Of a stretch of 64,000 nt of DNA, positions 51,201 to 59,963 are shown one piece after another. Location of the stretch: NCBI GenBank assembly GCA_938003835.1, contig CALKXJ010000021.1:1-64000 (forward strand), written 5' to 3'. The number at the start of each line of letters is the position of its first letter. Within the stretch, counting starts at the first letter, position 1. Below the pieces are notes generated by a model, which worked only from the letters and a program-made list of their open reading frames with translations, searched no databases and was not told the origin of the DNA. A program made the position numbers and the translations under genes. The stretch is from an uncultured Bryobacteraceae bacterium (lineage in GTDB: Bacteria; Acidobacteriota; Terriglobia; Bryobacterales; Bryobacteraceae).

Positions 51201-52613
51201 TCAGGCCGTAGCGATGATGCCGTGCATGCGGCAGAAGCTACGTAGCTCGGCCGCGTGATCTCCATAGCAGAGGCAGAGATGGTGACTCTTGACGTCGGCG
51301 GGATTTCCCAGGCCGTCCACTTTGATCTCGACGTTGCTCCGGCAGCCGCCGGCCGGAGGGTTCGCGGGGCAGCCGGCGATGGTGCCGCTGTAGATGACCA
51401 TATCGGGCGGAGTCGGCTTGCTGTGCAGTTTTGCGAAGGTGACCCTCTGGCCGGCCGGGAAGAGCACCTGCGGCACGCACCCCCAGCCCGCCTCGGCATG
51501 GCTGCGCAGCACGTACCGCTCGGCGGGCCCGTTGCGCCCCCGCATGCGCGTCGGCGCCGTGCAGTGCGCGCCGAAGTAGAGCTTGCGCTCGGTGTCGGCG
51601 GTGGGGTTGTGCTGGAAGCCCGGCTTGTCGAAGAGATACTCGAGCAGCATCATCGTCAGCGTGGCATCGAGATCCGATTCGCAGCCGGCCGGGATGCCTT
51701 CGTCGCGCAGGTCCATGAACCCCATGCAGGGCGGCACGTGACGGCGCGGGTGGCGCAGGCCCGGCAGGCAGGTCATCATCACAGCGTCCGCCCGCTCGCG
51801 CTCGACGATCCGTTTGAGCACCGAATAGCACTTGGCGGCTTCGAGCACGTCGTTTTCGTTCGGCTCCTCGAGCCGCACGGCCTCCCGGAGGTAGCGCGCC
51901 GCCCGGTTGCGGACCTCCGCATCGGCACTGGTCCGGGCGAACAGGTGGTAGAAGTCCTCGAGCGGCACGCGAACGACGCGGGTGCCGAGCGCGGGCACGC
52001 GGAACTCTTCCCGCCTATCACCCGCCAGGTCGGCGATGGTGCTATCGGCCAGCCGGCGCCGCGCCTGGATGAGCCGCAGCCCCCTGGCAGCGGCGTCGAC
52101 ATTGTCGAGCGAGACGACGACGTGGACCTTCTCGCGCCTCTGGAAGTCGCGGATCTGCGGGTTGAGAAGAACGCCGATCGTGGTGAAGATCACCGCCGGC
52201 AGGCCCGTCGTCTCGAGGATCAGCGGGAGGTTGTCGGCATGACTTTTCTTGAGCGGGATGAGGAGCAGGCCGTCGGGCCGGGCATCGAGCGCGGCCCGGG
52301 CGAAGCGCTCGGCCTCCTCCTTGGTGTCGATCGCGCGGGATTCGATCTCCAGGCGCAGGTTCATCCGCCGGGCCGCCGCCTCGAGCCCCGCGGCATATTC
52401 CCGGTGCCGGGCCTCGGCTTCGAACGAGCTTCCGGGCCAGCTAAAGTAACCTTCGCGGCGGAGCGTCTCCGTGGGCGGATAGGTGAAGACCGCCTTCACA
52501 TAACCGACAGGTTCGCCGGCGGGCCGCGCGGCGATTCGCGCCGGTGAGGGCAAGGCGACCCGCGGGGCGAGGGCGCCCGCTCCCATGAGCCAGGCAAGAT
52601 CACGACGCCGCAT
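51201..52613 (-). CDS. L-fucose/L-arabinose isomerase-like protein, putative Tat export
   Basis: 470 residues. Start ATG 52613 with GGGAGG five bases upstream. RRRDLAWLMGAGALAP looks like a twin-arginine signal. The central region has sugar-isomerase-like beta-alpha layers (PDGLLLIPLKKSHADNLPLIL) and the C-terminus YGDHAAELRSFCRMHGI with metal-ligand-like His and Glu residues. Only relatedness to the fucose/arabinose isomerase superfamily is claimed; it is shorter than typical fucose isomerase and exported enzymes of this kind are not well characterised. A perfect inverted repeat in the leader covers its ribosome site. Confidence 0.6.
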   Translation of the reverse strand: MRRRDLAWLMGAGALAPRVALPSPARIAARPAGEPVGYVKAVFTYPPTETLRREGYFSWPGSSFEAEARHREYAAGLEAAARRMNLRLEIESRAIDTKEEAERFARAALDARPDGLLLIPLKKSHADNLPLILETTGLPAVIFTTIGVLLNPQIRDFQRREKVHVVVSLDNVDAAARGLRLIQARRRLADSTIADLAGDRREEFRVPALGTRVVRVPLEDFYHLFARTSADAEVRNRAARYLREAVRLEEPNENDVLEAAKCYSVLKRIVERERADAVMMTCLPGLRHPRRHVPPCMGFMDLRDEGIPAGCESDLDATLTMMLLEYLFDKPGFQHNPTADTERKLYFGAHCTAPTRMRGRNGPAERYVLRSHAEAGWGCVPQVLFPAGQRVTFAKLHSKPTPPDMVIYSGTIAGCPANPPAGGCRSNVEIKVDGLGNPADVKSHHLCLCYGDHAAELRSFCRMHGIIATA

Positions 52614-52619
52614 ATGTGC

Positions 52620-52648
52620 CTCCCGATCTGTCAGAACCAGATCGGGAG
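52620..52648 (-). promoter_or_regulatory. Perfect 11-bp hairpin sequestering the isomerase-like gene's ribosome site
   Basis: On the minus strand CTCCCGATCTG and CAGATCGGGAG are exact complements around seven bases. The right arm ends in CGGGAG, the core of the Shine-Dalgarno GGGAGG, and the ATG follows seven bases after the arm. Folding would hide the ribosome site. The dyad could instead be an operator or a terminator for the upstream aminotransferase gene, but no T-run follows. Confidence 0.65.
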
Positions 52649-52686
52649 TATTGTACCTGAATTTCCAGTATGGCCTCGCCAGATGC

Positions 52687-53799
52687 TCAGGCCGCCATCA
52701 CCTCGGAAAAGACCCGGCGGAAGGTCTCCATCTCAGCCGGAGTGCCTAGGGAGACGCGGAGGAAAGTGCGGAGCGGGGGAAAGGGCCGGCCGGGCACCAC
52801 GCCGCGGCGCACCAGCTCGGGGATCACTTCGCGAACATTGCGGCCGAGGTCGATCATGACGAAGTTGGCGTGAGGCTCAAGATAGGAAAAGCCGCGTTCG
52901 GCCAGCCATCGGCAGAGCCCGCTCCGCACGGCGGCCACGCGCCGCCGTCGCTCGACGAGCAGGTCCGGCAGTTGCCCCAGCGAAGCCATGACCGCGCGGG
53001 CACTGACCCAGGAGACGACGTTGCTGCGCAGCGCTCCCAGGCGCGCGATCAGATCGGGCCGGGCGCAGCCGAAGCCCACCCGCAGGCCCGCCAGGCCGTA
53101 GATCTTCGAGAACGTCCGCGCCACGATGACTTCCCTGCCCTGGCAGGCGTAGCCGATCGCGCTTTCCAGTTCCGGATCGTCCGAGAAGTGGATGTACGCT
53201 TCGTCGACCAGCAGGACGGTGCGTGGCGGCAGGTTCTCGACCAGCCAGGCCAGCTCGGACTTCACCGTGATCGTCGAAGTGGGGTTGTTCGGGTTGCAAA
53301 GATAGATCAGTCCGCCGCCCGCCCTTCCGGCCTCAGCCACGAGACGTTCGACGTCGGCCGTGTAGCGCTCTGTCAGCGGCACGGCGATCACGGGGTGGCC
53401 GAGCGCGCGGGCGATACCGGCGGGCAGCTCGAAGGTCGGCTCCGGAGAGATCAATGGCCGGTCCGGCGCCGTGAAGGCGTAGACGGCCGTTTGCAGGATC
53501 TCGCTCGAGCCCGCGCCGATGAGGACCTGCTCCGGCTCCAGGCCCTCGCTGCGAGCCACCGCGGAGAGGAATTCGCGCTGGTGCTGATAATGATAGCGGC
53601 CCACCCGGCCGAGCACCGCCGCCATGGCCTCGAGAGCGGCCGGGCAAGGTCCTTCGGGATTCTCGTTTGCGTTCAGCCAGACGGTATCGGCCGGAACGTC
53701 TCCCGCCACCAGGGCGCGCTGCGCCAGCGCCGGCTCCGTCCACCGGGCGGCAAGCGCCGCTGTCGCGGCCAGGCGCAGGGGAAGTTCGCGTCGGGTCAT
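52687..53799 (-). CDS. PLP-dependent aminotransferase, HisC-like, with Tat-type signal
   Basis: 370 residues from ATG 53799, preceded by GGAGG. The N-terminus TRRELPLRLAATAALAARW has a twin-arginine-like signal with cleavage near ALAQ, unusual for this cytosolic enzyme class. Class I/II fold markers are NENPEGPCPAA, CNPNNPTSTITV, VDEAYIHFSD and the PLP-binding Lys in ARTFSKIYGLAGLRVGF. It resembles histidinol-phosphate aminotransferases, but no his genes are nearby. Located between GH9 and the isomerase-like gene. Confidence 0.85.
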   Translation of the reverse strand: MTRRELPLRLAATAALAARWTEPALAQRALVAGDVPADTVWLNANENPEGPCPAALEAMAAVLGRVGRYHYQHQREFLSAVARSEGLEPEQVLIGAGSSEILQTAVYAFTAPDRPLISPEPTFELPAGIARALGHPVIAVPLTERYTADVERLVAEAGRAGGGLIYLCNPNNPTSTITVKSELAWLVENLPPRTVLLVDEAYIHFSDDPELESAIGYACQGREVIVARTFSKIYGLAGLRVGFGCARPDLIARLGALRSNVVSWVSARAVMASLGQLPDLLVERRRRVAAVRSGLCRWLAERGFSYLEPHANFVMIDLGRNVREVIPELVRRGVVPGRPFPPLRTFLRVSLGTPAEMETFRRVFSEVMAA

Positions 53800-53842
53800 G
53801 GCCGCCTCCGAGGAGGTTGTCGGCGCCAGCATAGCGCAGCCG

Positions 53843-55621
53843 TCAGGCCTTGCGCGCGGCGGTCTCGAGCACCGTGACAGCCCAGATGTAATGGGCGTTG
53901 TGCGGGCTCCAGTACTCCGTGGTGCGCCAGTCGTAGCCGTATTCGGTGTCGAGCACCGGCTCGTCGCGCGTGTTGCCCGCGATGCCGTTCATGATGCCGC
54001 CGATGAGCAGCCCGACGTAGCGCGAGTGTGGATAGGGGTTGCGCATCCCTTCGCCCGTCATCAGGCACGCGCCGAATGGATTGGCGCCCATCACCCATTC
54101 GAGCTGGCGGAAGGCAAGTTCCCGGTAGCGGGCCTCGGAGAACTGGCGGGCCGCCAGGCCGAGCAGCACGGCGTGGCCTTCCAGGTGCGAGGTCATGCCC
54201 AGCCACCAGAACTGCTTGCGCACCGGCATGAAGTAGCGGTAGGTTAGTTCGCCCTCGAGCGGGCGGTAGTGCTCCGGCGTGGGCGAGCCGAAAAACAGGC
54301 CGTAGGGGACGATCGCGTAGGCGTTGCGAGCGGTCATCGGCAGCACGTAGCCGTCCAGGTAGAGGCGCACCGTATCGCGCCAGCGGGCGGCGTCGGCGTG
54401 GCGCGGCAGGGCCGCCGCCATCTCGAGCAGAGCGATGGCCGGATAGGCCGAGTAGACGGCATTGACGTACGGGGCCGGATCGGCCGCACTGCTGCGCCAG
54501 AAGCCGCGCACGAGCTTCTGCGAACCGGGGAAATCAGAGTAGGCGAGGCCGGCGAGTTGCCCCGCCAGCCGCGCGGCATCCCGGGCGTAGCTCTCCTCGC
54601 GCGTGGCGCGGTAGAGCGCCAGAGCCGCCCGCGTCCAGAAGGCCAGATCGCCGGTGTCGCCGCCGGGTCGCGAGGCGGCCCAGCAGCGCCGCGCCGCCTG
54701 GAGACAGCGCGCGGCGTAGGCTTTGTCGCGCTTCTCAAGCACCCGGGCCGCCGTGGCTTCGAGCGCGATGAACAGCGCCTGGATGAAGCCCGGCTTCGAC
54801 GGGTTGATGTGCCGGTCGTCGGCAGTACCAATCTTGTTGTCGGTCCAGTGATTGTCGCTGTTGTCGCCGTTGACGCCCCCGGCCGTGTCGTGGAAGACCA
54901 GACCGTCGGCGTCCTGCATCTTGAGAAAGTACTGGTTGCCCCAGCGGAACTCGTCGGCAAGCCCCGCCGGGTCGATGCCCGGCGCCTCGAGGCCCGAGTC
55001 CAGAAGCTCGAGCAGGGCGAATCCGTTGGACATGGTGGCGCTCATCCACTTGCGCAGGTCCCCGGCGTCGTGCCAGCCGCCGACCACATCGCGATGTTCA
55101 CCCGTATCGCGACGCCTGGCGTCGTCCAGGTGACAGACCGGGTGGACGCCCGGCACCTCGGCGCCGCAGCGCTGCGCGTGAATATAGGAGACGGCCTTGG
55201 CAAGCGTGCGCAGCCACAGGTCGGGCCGGATGAAGAAAGGCACCGAGCGCTCGCCGGGAATCGAGGCCTGGTACATGGCCGTGCGCTTCAGCTCGGTGAA
55301 CTCTCCGGCGAGGGCCGGTCCGAAGTCGCACGCAAAGGGCGCAAGCGGCCGGGTGAGCTCGCGCGGCACGGGCGGCTCGCCGCCCCAACCGAAGCGGCTG
55401 GAGCCGATGTCGCGGACCAGAAACTCGCGGGGGGCGCCGGCGCCCGCAGCCCGGACCACGATGCGCTTGGCGGCATCGGGAAGAAAGCCGAGGTGGTTGA
55501 GCGCGATGCGCGGCGTCGGGCCGGCGGTGAGAGATTCGACACGCTCCTCGCGCGGCGGGCCTTCCTGGGCGGCCGCCACACAGGGCGCCAGGCATGCGGT
55601 GAGAAAATGACGGCGATTCAT
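53843..55621 (-). CDS. GH9-family glycoside hydrolase, secreted
   Basis: 592 residues with a Tat-like start NRRHFLTACLAPCVAAAQ. An N-terminal Ig-like CelD_N region (IALNHLGFLPDAAKRIVV) precedes the catalytic barrel. GGWHDAGDLRKW (DAGD at 185-188) carries the base and nucleophilic-water Asp residues, and the C-terminal YDWRTTEYWSPHNAHYIW matches the GH9 acid-Glu region. GH9 enzymes are mostly endoglucanases; others act on chitosan or glucosaminides. It begins the co-directional glycan block. A signal-peptide start at 55621 is clear. Confidence 0.87.
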   Translation of the reverse strand: MNRRHFLTACLAPCVAAAQEGPPREERVESLTAGPTPRIALNHLGFLPDAAKRIVVRAAGAGAPREFLVRDIGSSRFGWGGEPPVPRELTRPLAPFACDFGPALAGEFTELKRTAMYQASIPGERSVPFFIRPDLWLRTLAKAVSYIHAQRCGAEVPGVHPVCHLDDARRRDTGEHRDVVGGWHDAGDLRKWMSATMSNGFALLELLDSGLEAPGIDPAGLADEFRWGNQYFLKMQDADGLVFHDTAGGVNGDNSDNHWTDNKIGTADDRHINPSKPGFIQALFIALEATAARVLEKRDKAYAARCLQAARRCWAASRPGGDTGDLAFWTRAALALYRATREESYARDAARLAGQLAGLAYSDFPGSQKLVRGFWRSSAADPAPYVNAVYSAYPAIALLEMAAALPRHADAARWRDTVRLYLDGYVLPMTARNAYAIVPYGLFFGSPTPEHYRPLEGELTYRYFMPVRKQFWWLGMTSHLEGHAVLLGLAARQFSEARYRELAFRQLEWVMGANPFGACLMTGEGMRNPYPHSRYVGLLIGGIMNGIAGNTRDEPVLDTEYGYDWRTTEYWSPHNAHYIWAVTVLETAARKA

Positions 55622-55670
55622 GCTTCTCTCCTCGCTCCGCCCGTTGGGAACGGCGGAGCCAAACCGCAGT

Positions 55671-58600
55671 TTACTCCCGCTCCGCCTTCGCCATGCGTCC
55701 GGCCAGCCAGTGGTAGATCACCGGCAGTACGGTGAGGGTCAACACGGTGGAGCTTATCAGGCCGCCGATGACGACGGTGGCGAGCGGCCGCTGGATCTCG
55801 GCACCGGTGGTCGTGTTGAAGGCCATGGGCACGAAGCCGAGCGCCGGAACGATGGCCGCCATCAGAATCGGCCGGAGGCGCAGCGAGGCGCCTTCGAGCA
55901 CCGCCGCGCGCGCATCACGACCCTGGCGGCGTAACTGCTCCATGGCGCTGACCAGCAGGATGCCGGTGAGCACGGCCACGCCGAAAAGGGCGATGAAGCC
56001 GATCGAGGCCGACAGGCTCAGGTTCAGGCCGCGCAGCCAGAGCGAGGCGATGCCGCCGACGAGGGCGAAAGGCACGTTCAGCAGCACGAGCAAGGCGAGC
56101 GGGACCGAGTCGAAGGTGGCAAACAGCAGGCCGAAAATGATGAGCACCGAGGCGGGGATGACAAGCATGAGCCGGCGCGTGGCGCGCTGCTGGTTTTCGA
56201 ACTGGCCGCCCCAGTCGAGGGAATAGCCGGGCGGCAGGCGAACCTCGGCGTCGAAACGGCGCTGCGCTTCGGCGACAAAGCTGCCCAGGTCGCGCCCGCG
56301 CACGTTGGCTTGGACGACGATGCGGCGCTGGCCGTGCTCGCGCGAGATGACCTCCGGGCCGCGGGCGATTTCCACGCGAGCCACCTGACCGAGCCGGACC
56401 CGCTCGCCGCCCGGCGCGGAAAGGAAGAGCCCGCGGATCGACTCCAGATCGCGCTGGTAGGACTCCGGCAGCCGGAGGACGACGTCGAAGCGGCGCACGC
56501 CCTCGATCACCTGCGAGACCGTAATGCCGCCCACCACGGCGTCGATGAGTTCGCGCACATCGGCGACGTTGAGGCCGTAGCGGGCCAGCGCCGAGCGGTC
56601 CACGGCGATGCGAAGCTCCGCCACGCCAGTGAGAATTTCCATCTGCACGTCCGCGGCGCCAGGCACCGAGGCAAGCACCCGGAGAGCCCTCTCAGCCTGC
56701 TGCTGGAGCACGCGGGGGTCCTCGCCGAAGATCTTCACCGCCAGGTCGGCCTTGACCCCGGCGACAACCTCGTCCAAACGCATCGCCATCGGCTGGGTGA
56801 AGTTGCAGGTGACGCCCGGAATCCTGGCGGCGGCCTTCGCCATCGCCTCGATGAGCTCCTCCTTGCTGCGGAATCGAGTCCACTGCCGGCGGGGCTTCAG
56901 CAGCACGTAGACGTCGCCCTGGTAGATTCCCATGGCCTCGGTGGCCAGATCCGGGCGGCCGATCTTGGTGACCACGCCGGTGACCTCCGGAAAGCGCAGG
57001 ATCTCCTGTTCGAGCCGCGAGCTGATGGCGACCGATTCTTCGAGCGAAATACCGGGTAGTTTGCGGGTCTCGATCAGGATCGAGCCCTCATCCAGGCGCG
57101 GCATGAACTCGGTGCCGATATAGGCGAGCGAGCCGGCGGCGATGGCCACCAGCAAGAAGGCGGGCGCGACGGCGAGCAGCCGCCGCTCGAGGAGGCGATC
57201 CACAAAGCTGACGTAACGCTCCCGCAGACGGTCGAACCAGCGGCTGCGGTGATGCCGGACGCCGGAGGGGAAGGCGACTGCGGCCGCGGTCGGGATGACG
57301 AACAGCGCCAGAACAAGCGAGCCGGCCAGAGCCGAGCAGACCGTAATGGCCATGGGGCGAAACATGCGCCCCTCCAGCCCTTCCAGAAACAGCACGGGCA
57401 GGTAGACGGCGATGATGATCGCCACGGCGAAGGTGATCGGCCGGGCGGACTCGTAGGCCGCCTGGCGGATGCGCTCCAGCGGGTTGGAGACAGGTCCCAG
57501 CGAGGGCGCCTCCAGGCGCGCGGCGGCGTTTTCCATCATCACCAGGGCGCCGTCGACGATCATTCCGAAGTCGATGGCGCCCAGGCTCATCAGGTTGGCC
57601 GAGACACCGAAGTAGCGCATGCCGAGGAAGCCGACGAGCATCGACAGCGGAATGACGGCCGCAACGAGAAAGGCGGCCTTGATATTGCCGAGGAACAACA
57701 ACAGCACGAGGATGACCAGCGCCGCGCCCTCGGCCAGATTCAGCGCCACGGTGCGGATGGTCGCATTGATGACCGTGGACTGGTCATAGAAGGGCTCGAT
57801 GCGCAGGCCGGGCGGCAGATTGAGCGACCCCAGCCGCTCCTTGACCCGGCGGATCACCTCCAGGCCGTTTTCGCCCTTGAGCATGATGGCCATCCCGGAA
57901 ACCGTCTCGCCGCGGCCGTCCCGCGTGACGGCGCCCTGACGGGGCATGGGGCGGACTTCGACGTCGGCGACGTCCCGGAGCAGCACCGGAGTGCCGGCCT
58001 GCGCCAGGATCACGATGCGCTCCAGGTCAGCCAGTTCCCGGACGCGCCCCAGCCCGCGCACCGTCAACTGCTCGGAGCCCTGCACGAGAAAGCCGCCGCC
58101 GAAGTTCGCGTTGTTCTCCCGGATGCGCGCGTGCAGGTCGCGCAAGGTGAGCCCGTAGCGCTGGAGGCGCACCGGGTCGGCGATGATCTGGTACTGGCGC
58201 GTCTCGCCGCCCCAGGTGTTCACCTCGTTGACGCCGTGCACGGTCCGGAGCTGGTTCTTGATCTGCCATTCGTGCAGGGTCTTGCGGTCCATCAGCGAGT
58301 AGGCGTCCCCCTCGAGCGTGTACTGGTAGACCTCGCCGAAAGCCGTCGCGATCGGCCCCAAGCTCGGTTCCAGGCCCTCCGGCAGCCGGGTGCGCACCTC
58401 CTGGAGGCGTTCGTTGACGATCTGGCGGGCGAAGTAGATGTTGACGGCGTCGTCAAAGATCACCGTCACCATCGACAGGCCGAGTTTCGAGATCGAGCGC
58501 ACGCCCTGGGTGCGCGGCAGTCCCATCAGGGCGGCCTCGATCGGGATGCTCACCAGCATCTCGACCTCTTCGGGCGCCATGGCCGGGCACTCGGTCACCA

Positions 58601-58742
58601 CCACCACTTGGTTATTGGTGAGATCGGGGAACGCATCGACGGGGATGCGCATCATGGCGACGGGGCCGGAGACGATCAGGCCGACGAGCCCGGCGAGCAC
58701 GAACCAGCGATGGCGGAGATGAAAGTCGATGAGCCGGTGCAT
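55671..58742 (-). CDS. Heavy-metal efflux RND pump (CzcA/CusA family)
   Basis: 1023 residues, about normal for the family. Twelve membrane segments in the usual two halves. Key markers are the N-terminal FPDLTNNQVVVVTECPAMAPEEVE, the HME-type segment IDFGMIVDGALVMMENAAARLE in the fourth membrane helix with its Asp, and GTEFMPRLDEGSILIET. It exports heavy-metal cations (Cu/Ag or Co/Zn/Cd subclass not resolved) by proton antiport from the periplasm through the outer-membrane partner. Last gene of the operon; nine bases after the adaptor gene. Confidence 0.93.
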   Translation of the reverse strand: MHRLIDFHLRHRWFVLAGLVGLIVSGPVAMMRIPVDAFPDLTNNQVVVVTECPAMAPEEVEMLVSIPIEAALMGLPRTQGVRSISKLGLSMVTVIFDDAVNIYFARQIVNERLQEVRTRLPEGLEPSLGPIATAFGEVYQYTLEGDAYSLMDRKTLHEWQIKNQLRTVHGVNEVNTWGGETRQYQIIADPVRLQRYGLTLRDLHARIRENNANFGGGFLVQGSEQLTVRGLGRVRELADLERIVILAQAGTPVLLRDVADVEVRPMPRQGAVTRDGRGETVSGMAIMLKGENGLEVIRRVKERLGSLNLPPGLRIEPFYDQSTVINATIRTVALNLAEGAALVILVLLLFLGNIKAAFLVAAVIPLSMLVGFLGMRYFGVSANLMSLGAIDFGMIVDGALVMMENAAARLEAPSLGPVSNPLERIRQAAYESARPITFAVAIIIAVYLPVLFLEGLEGRMFRPMAITVCSALAGSLVLALFVIPTAAAVAFPSGVRHHRSRWFDRLRERYVSFVDRLLERRLLAVAPAFLLVAIAAGSLAYIGTEFMPRLDEGSILIETRKLPGISLEESVAISSRLEQEILRFPEVTGVVTKIGRPDLATEAMGIYQGDVYVLLKPRRQWTRFRSKEELIEAMAKAAARIPGVTCNFTQPMAMRLDEVVAGVKADLAVKIFGEDPRVLQQQAERALRVLASVPGAADVQMEILTGVAELRIAVDRSALARYGLNVADVRELIDAVVGGITVSQVIEGVRRFDVVLRLPESYQRDLESIRGLFLSAPGGERVRLGQVARVEIARGPEVISREHGQRRIVVQANVRGRDLGSFVAEAQRRFDAEVRLPPGYSLDWGGQFENQQRATRRLMLVIPASVLIIFGLLFATFDSVPLALLVLLNVPFALVGGIASLWLRGLNLSLSASIGFIALFGVAVLTGILLVSAMEQLRRQGRDARAAVLEGASLRLRPILMAAIVPALGFVPMAFNTTTGAEIQRPLATVVIGGLISSTVLTLTVLPVIYHWLAGRMAKAERE

Positions 58743-58751
58743 GGTCCGCGC

Positions 58752-59963
58752 CTAGGAGCTTCCCTGGGCGCTCTCGCTGAGCAGCGATTTCAACACGAAG
58801 CTCCCCTGGGTCACGATCCAGTCCCCGGGATTGACGCCGGAAACGATGAGCCGCAGCGCGCCGATCGGCCGGCCGGCCTCCACCGGGCGCACGGCGAAGC
58901 GCTCCGGCGCGGTACGCAAGAATACGGCCGGCCGGCCGTTGACCTCCTGGATGGCCGTCTGCGGCACGAAGATGGCCGGCGCGGAGCGCCCCAGCTCGAG
59001 CTCGGCGACGGCATACATCTCCGGCTTGAGCAGGCCGTGCGGGTTCGGCAGCTCAACTCGCGCCATGATGGTCCGGGTCGTCGGATCGAGCTCTTCGCCG
59101 AGCCGGGTGATGCGGCCGTCGAAGAACCGGTCGGGATAGGCCTGCACCTGGATGCGCACCGGCATGCCGGCCCGGAGCCGCGACAGATACTCCTCGCTCA
59201 CCGCGGCGATCATCCACAGCGTGGACAGGTCGGTCACCACGAACAATTCGGCGGAGCGCTCCACCACCGTGCCGATACTCACCCGCCGTTGAAGCAGCGT
59301 CCCGGAGGCGGGCGAAGTGACCGGCACCAGCCCGTCGTGGGACTCCTCCCCCGTATCCGGGTAGCCGGGCGGCGCTTCGACGGGCACCCGCAGGAAGTCT
59401 GTCAGGTGGCGCCGCGTCCGGTCGAGCTCGACCTCGCCATGGGCAACGGCGGCCAGGGCGTTCTTGTATTCGCTTTCCGCCTGCTCGACCTGCTGTTGGG
59501 AAGCGGCTTTGAGCTCGAACAATCGGCGCGTGCGGTCCCGCTGGCGCCGCGCAAATTCCAGAGCGGCCTTCAGCCGGTCAAGCTCGGAGACAGCCCGCTG
59601 GTACTCGGCGCGCGCCTCGTGAATGTCGTGCGAGTACAGCCGCGCCAGCACCTGCCCGGCCTCGATCCGGTCGCCAACGTTGGCATAGAGGTGCGTGATG
59701 CGCCCGTCGGTGACCGCGCCGATCCGCCAGGTGCGGTCTTCATTGATGGTGATCCGCCCGGTGGCCTGCAAGACCTCGGGCAGGGCGCGCAGTTTCGCTT
59801 CCTCGACGACGACCCCGGCCCGCTTCTGCGCCTCGACATCGAGCGACACCTCGGCGGCGTCGGGCGCCTCGGTGCGGGCCTGAGCCACCTGCTCGACCGG
59901 GGCTCGGCGCGCGCCGCAACCAGCGAACGCCAGTGCGACACACATGAGCAGGGACGATCTCAT
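58752..59963 (-). CDS. RND efflux periplasmic adaptor (CzcB/CusB family)
   Basis: 403 residues. A lipoprotein-type signal is visible (LLMCVALAFAGCGARR). Beta-barrel and lipoyl-like regions (YANVGDRIEAGQVLARLYS), a helical hairpin and the membrane-proximal domain (SPASGTLLQRRVSIGTVV) follow in family order. It bridges the inner-membrane pump and the outer-membrane channel, and CusB-type members also pass metal to the pump. Its start overlaps the channel gene's stop by four bases. Confidence 0.93.
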   Translation of the reverse strand: MRSSLLMCVALAFAGCGARRAPVEQVAQARTEAPDAAEVSLDVEAQKRAGVVVEEAKLRALPEVLQATGRITINEDRTWRIGAVTDGRITHLYANVGDRIEAGQVLARLYSHDIHEARAEYQRAVSELDRLKAALEFARRQRDRTRRLFELKAASQQQVEQAESEYKNALAAVAHGEVELDRTRRHLTDFLRVPVEAPPGYPDTGEESHDGLVPVTSPASGTLLQRRVSIGTVVERSAELFVVTDLSTLWMIAAVSEEYLSRLRAGMPVRIQVQAYPDRFFDGRITRLGEELDPTTRTIMARVELPNPHGLLKPEMYAVAELELGRSAPAIFVPQTAIQEVNGRPAVFLRTAPERFAVRPVEAGRPIGALRLIVSGVNPGDWIVTQGSFVLKSLLSESAQGSS

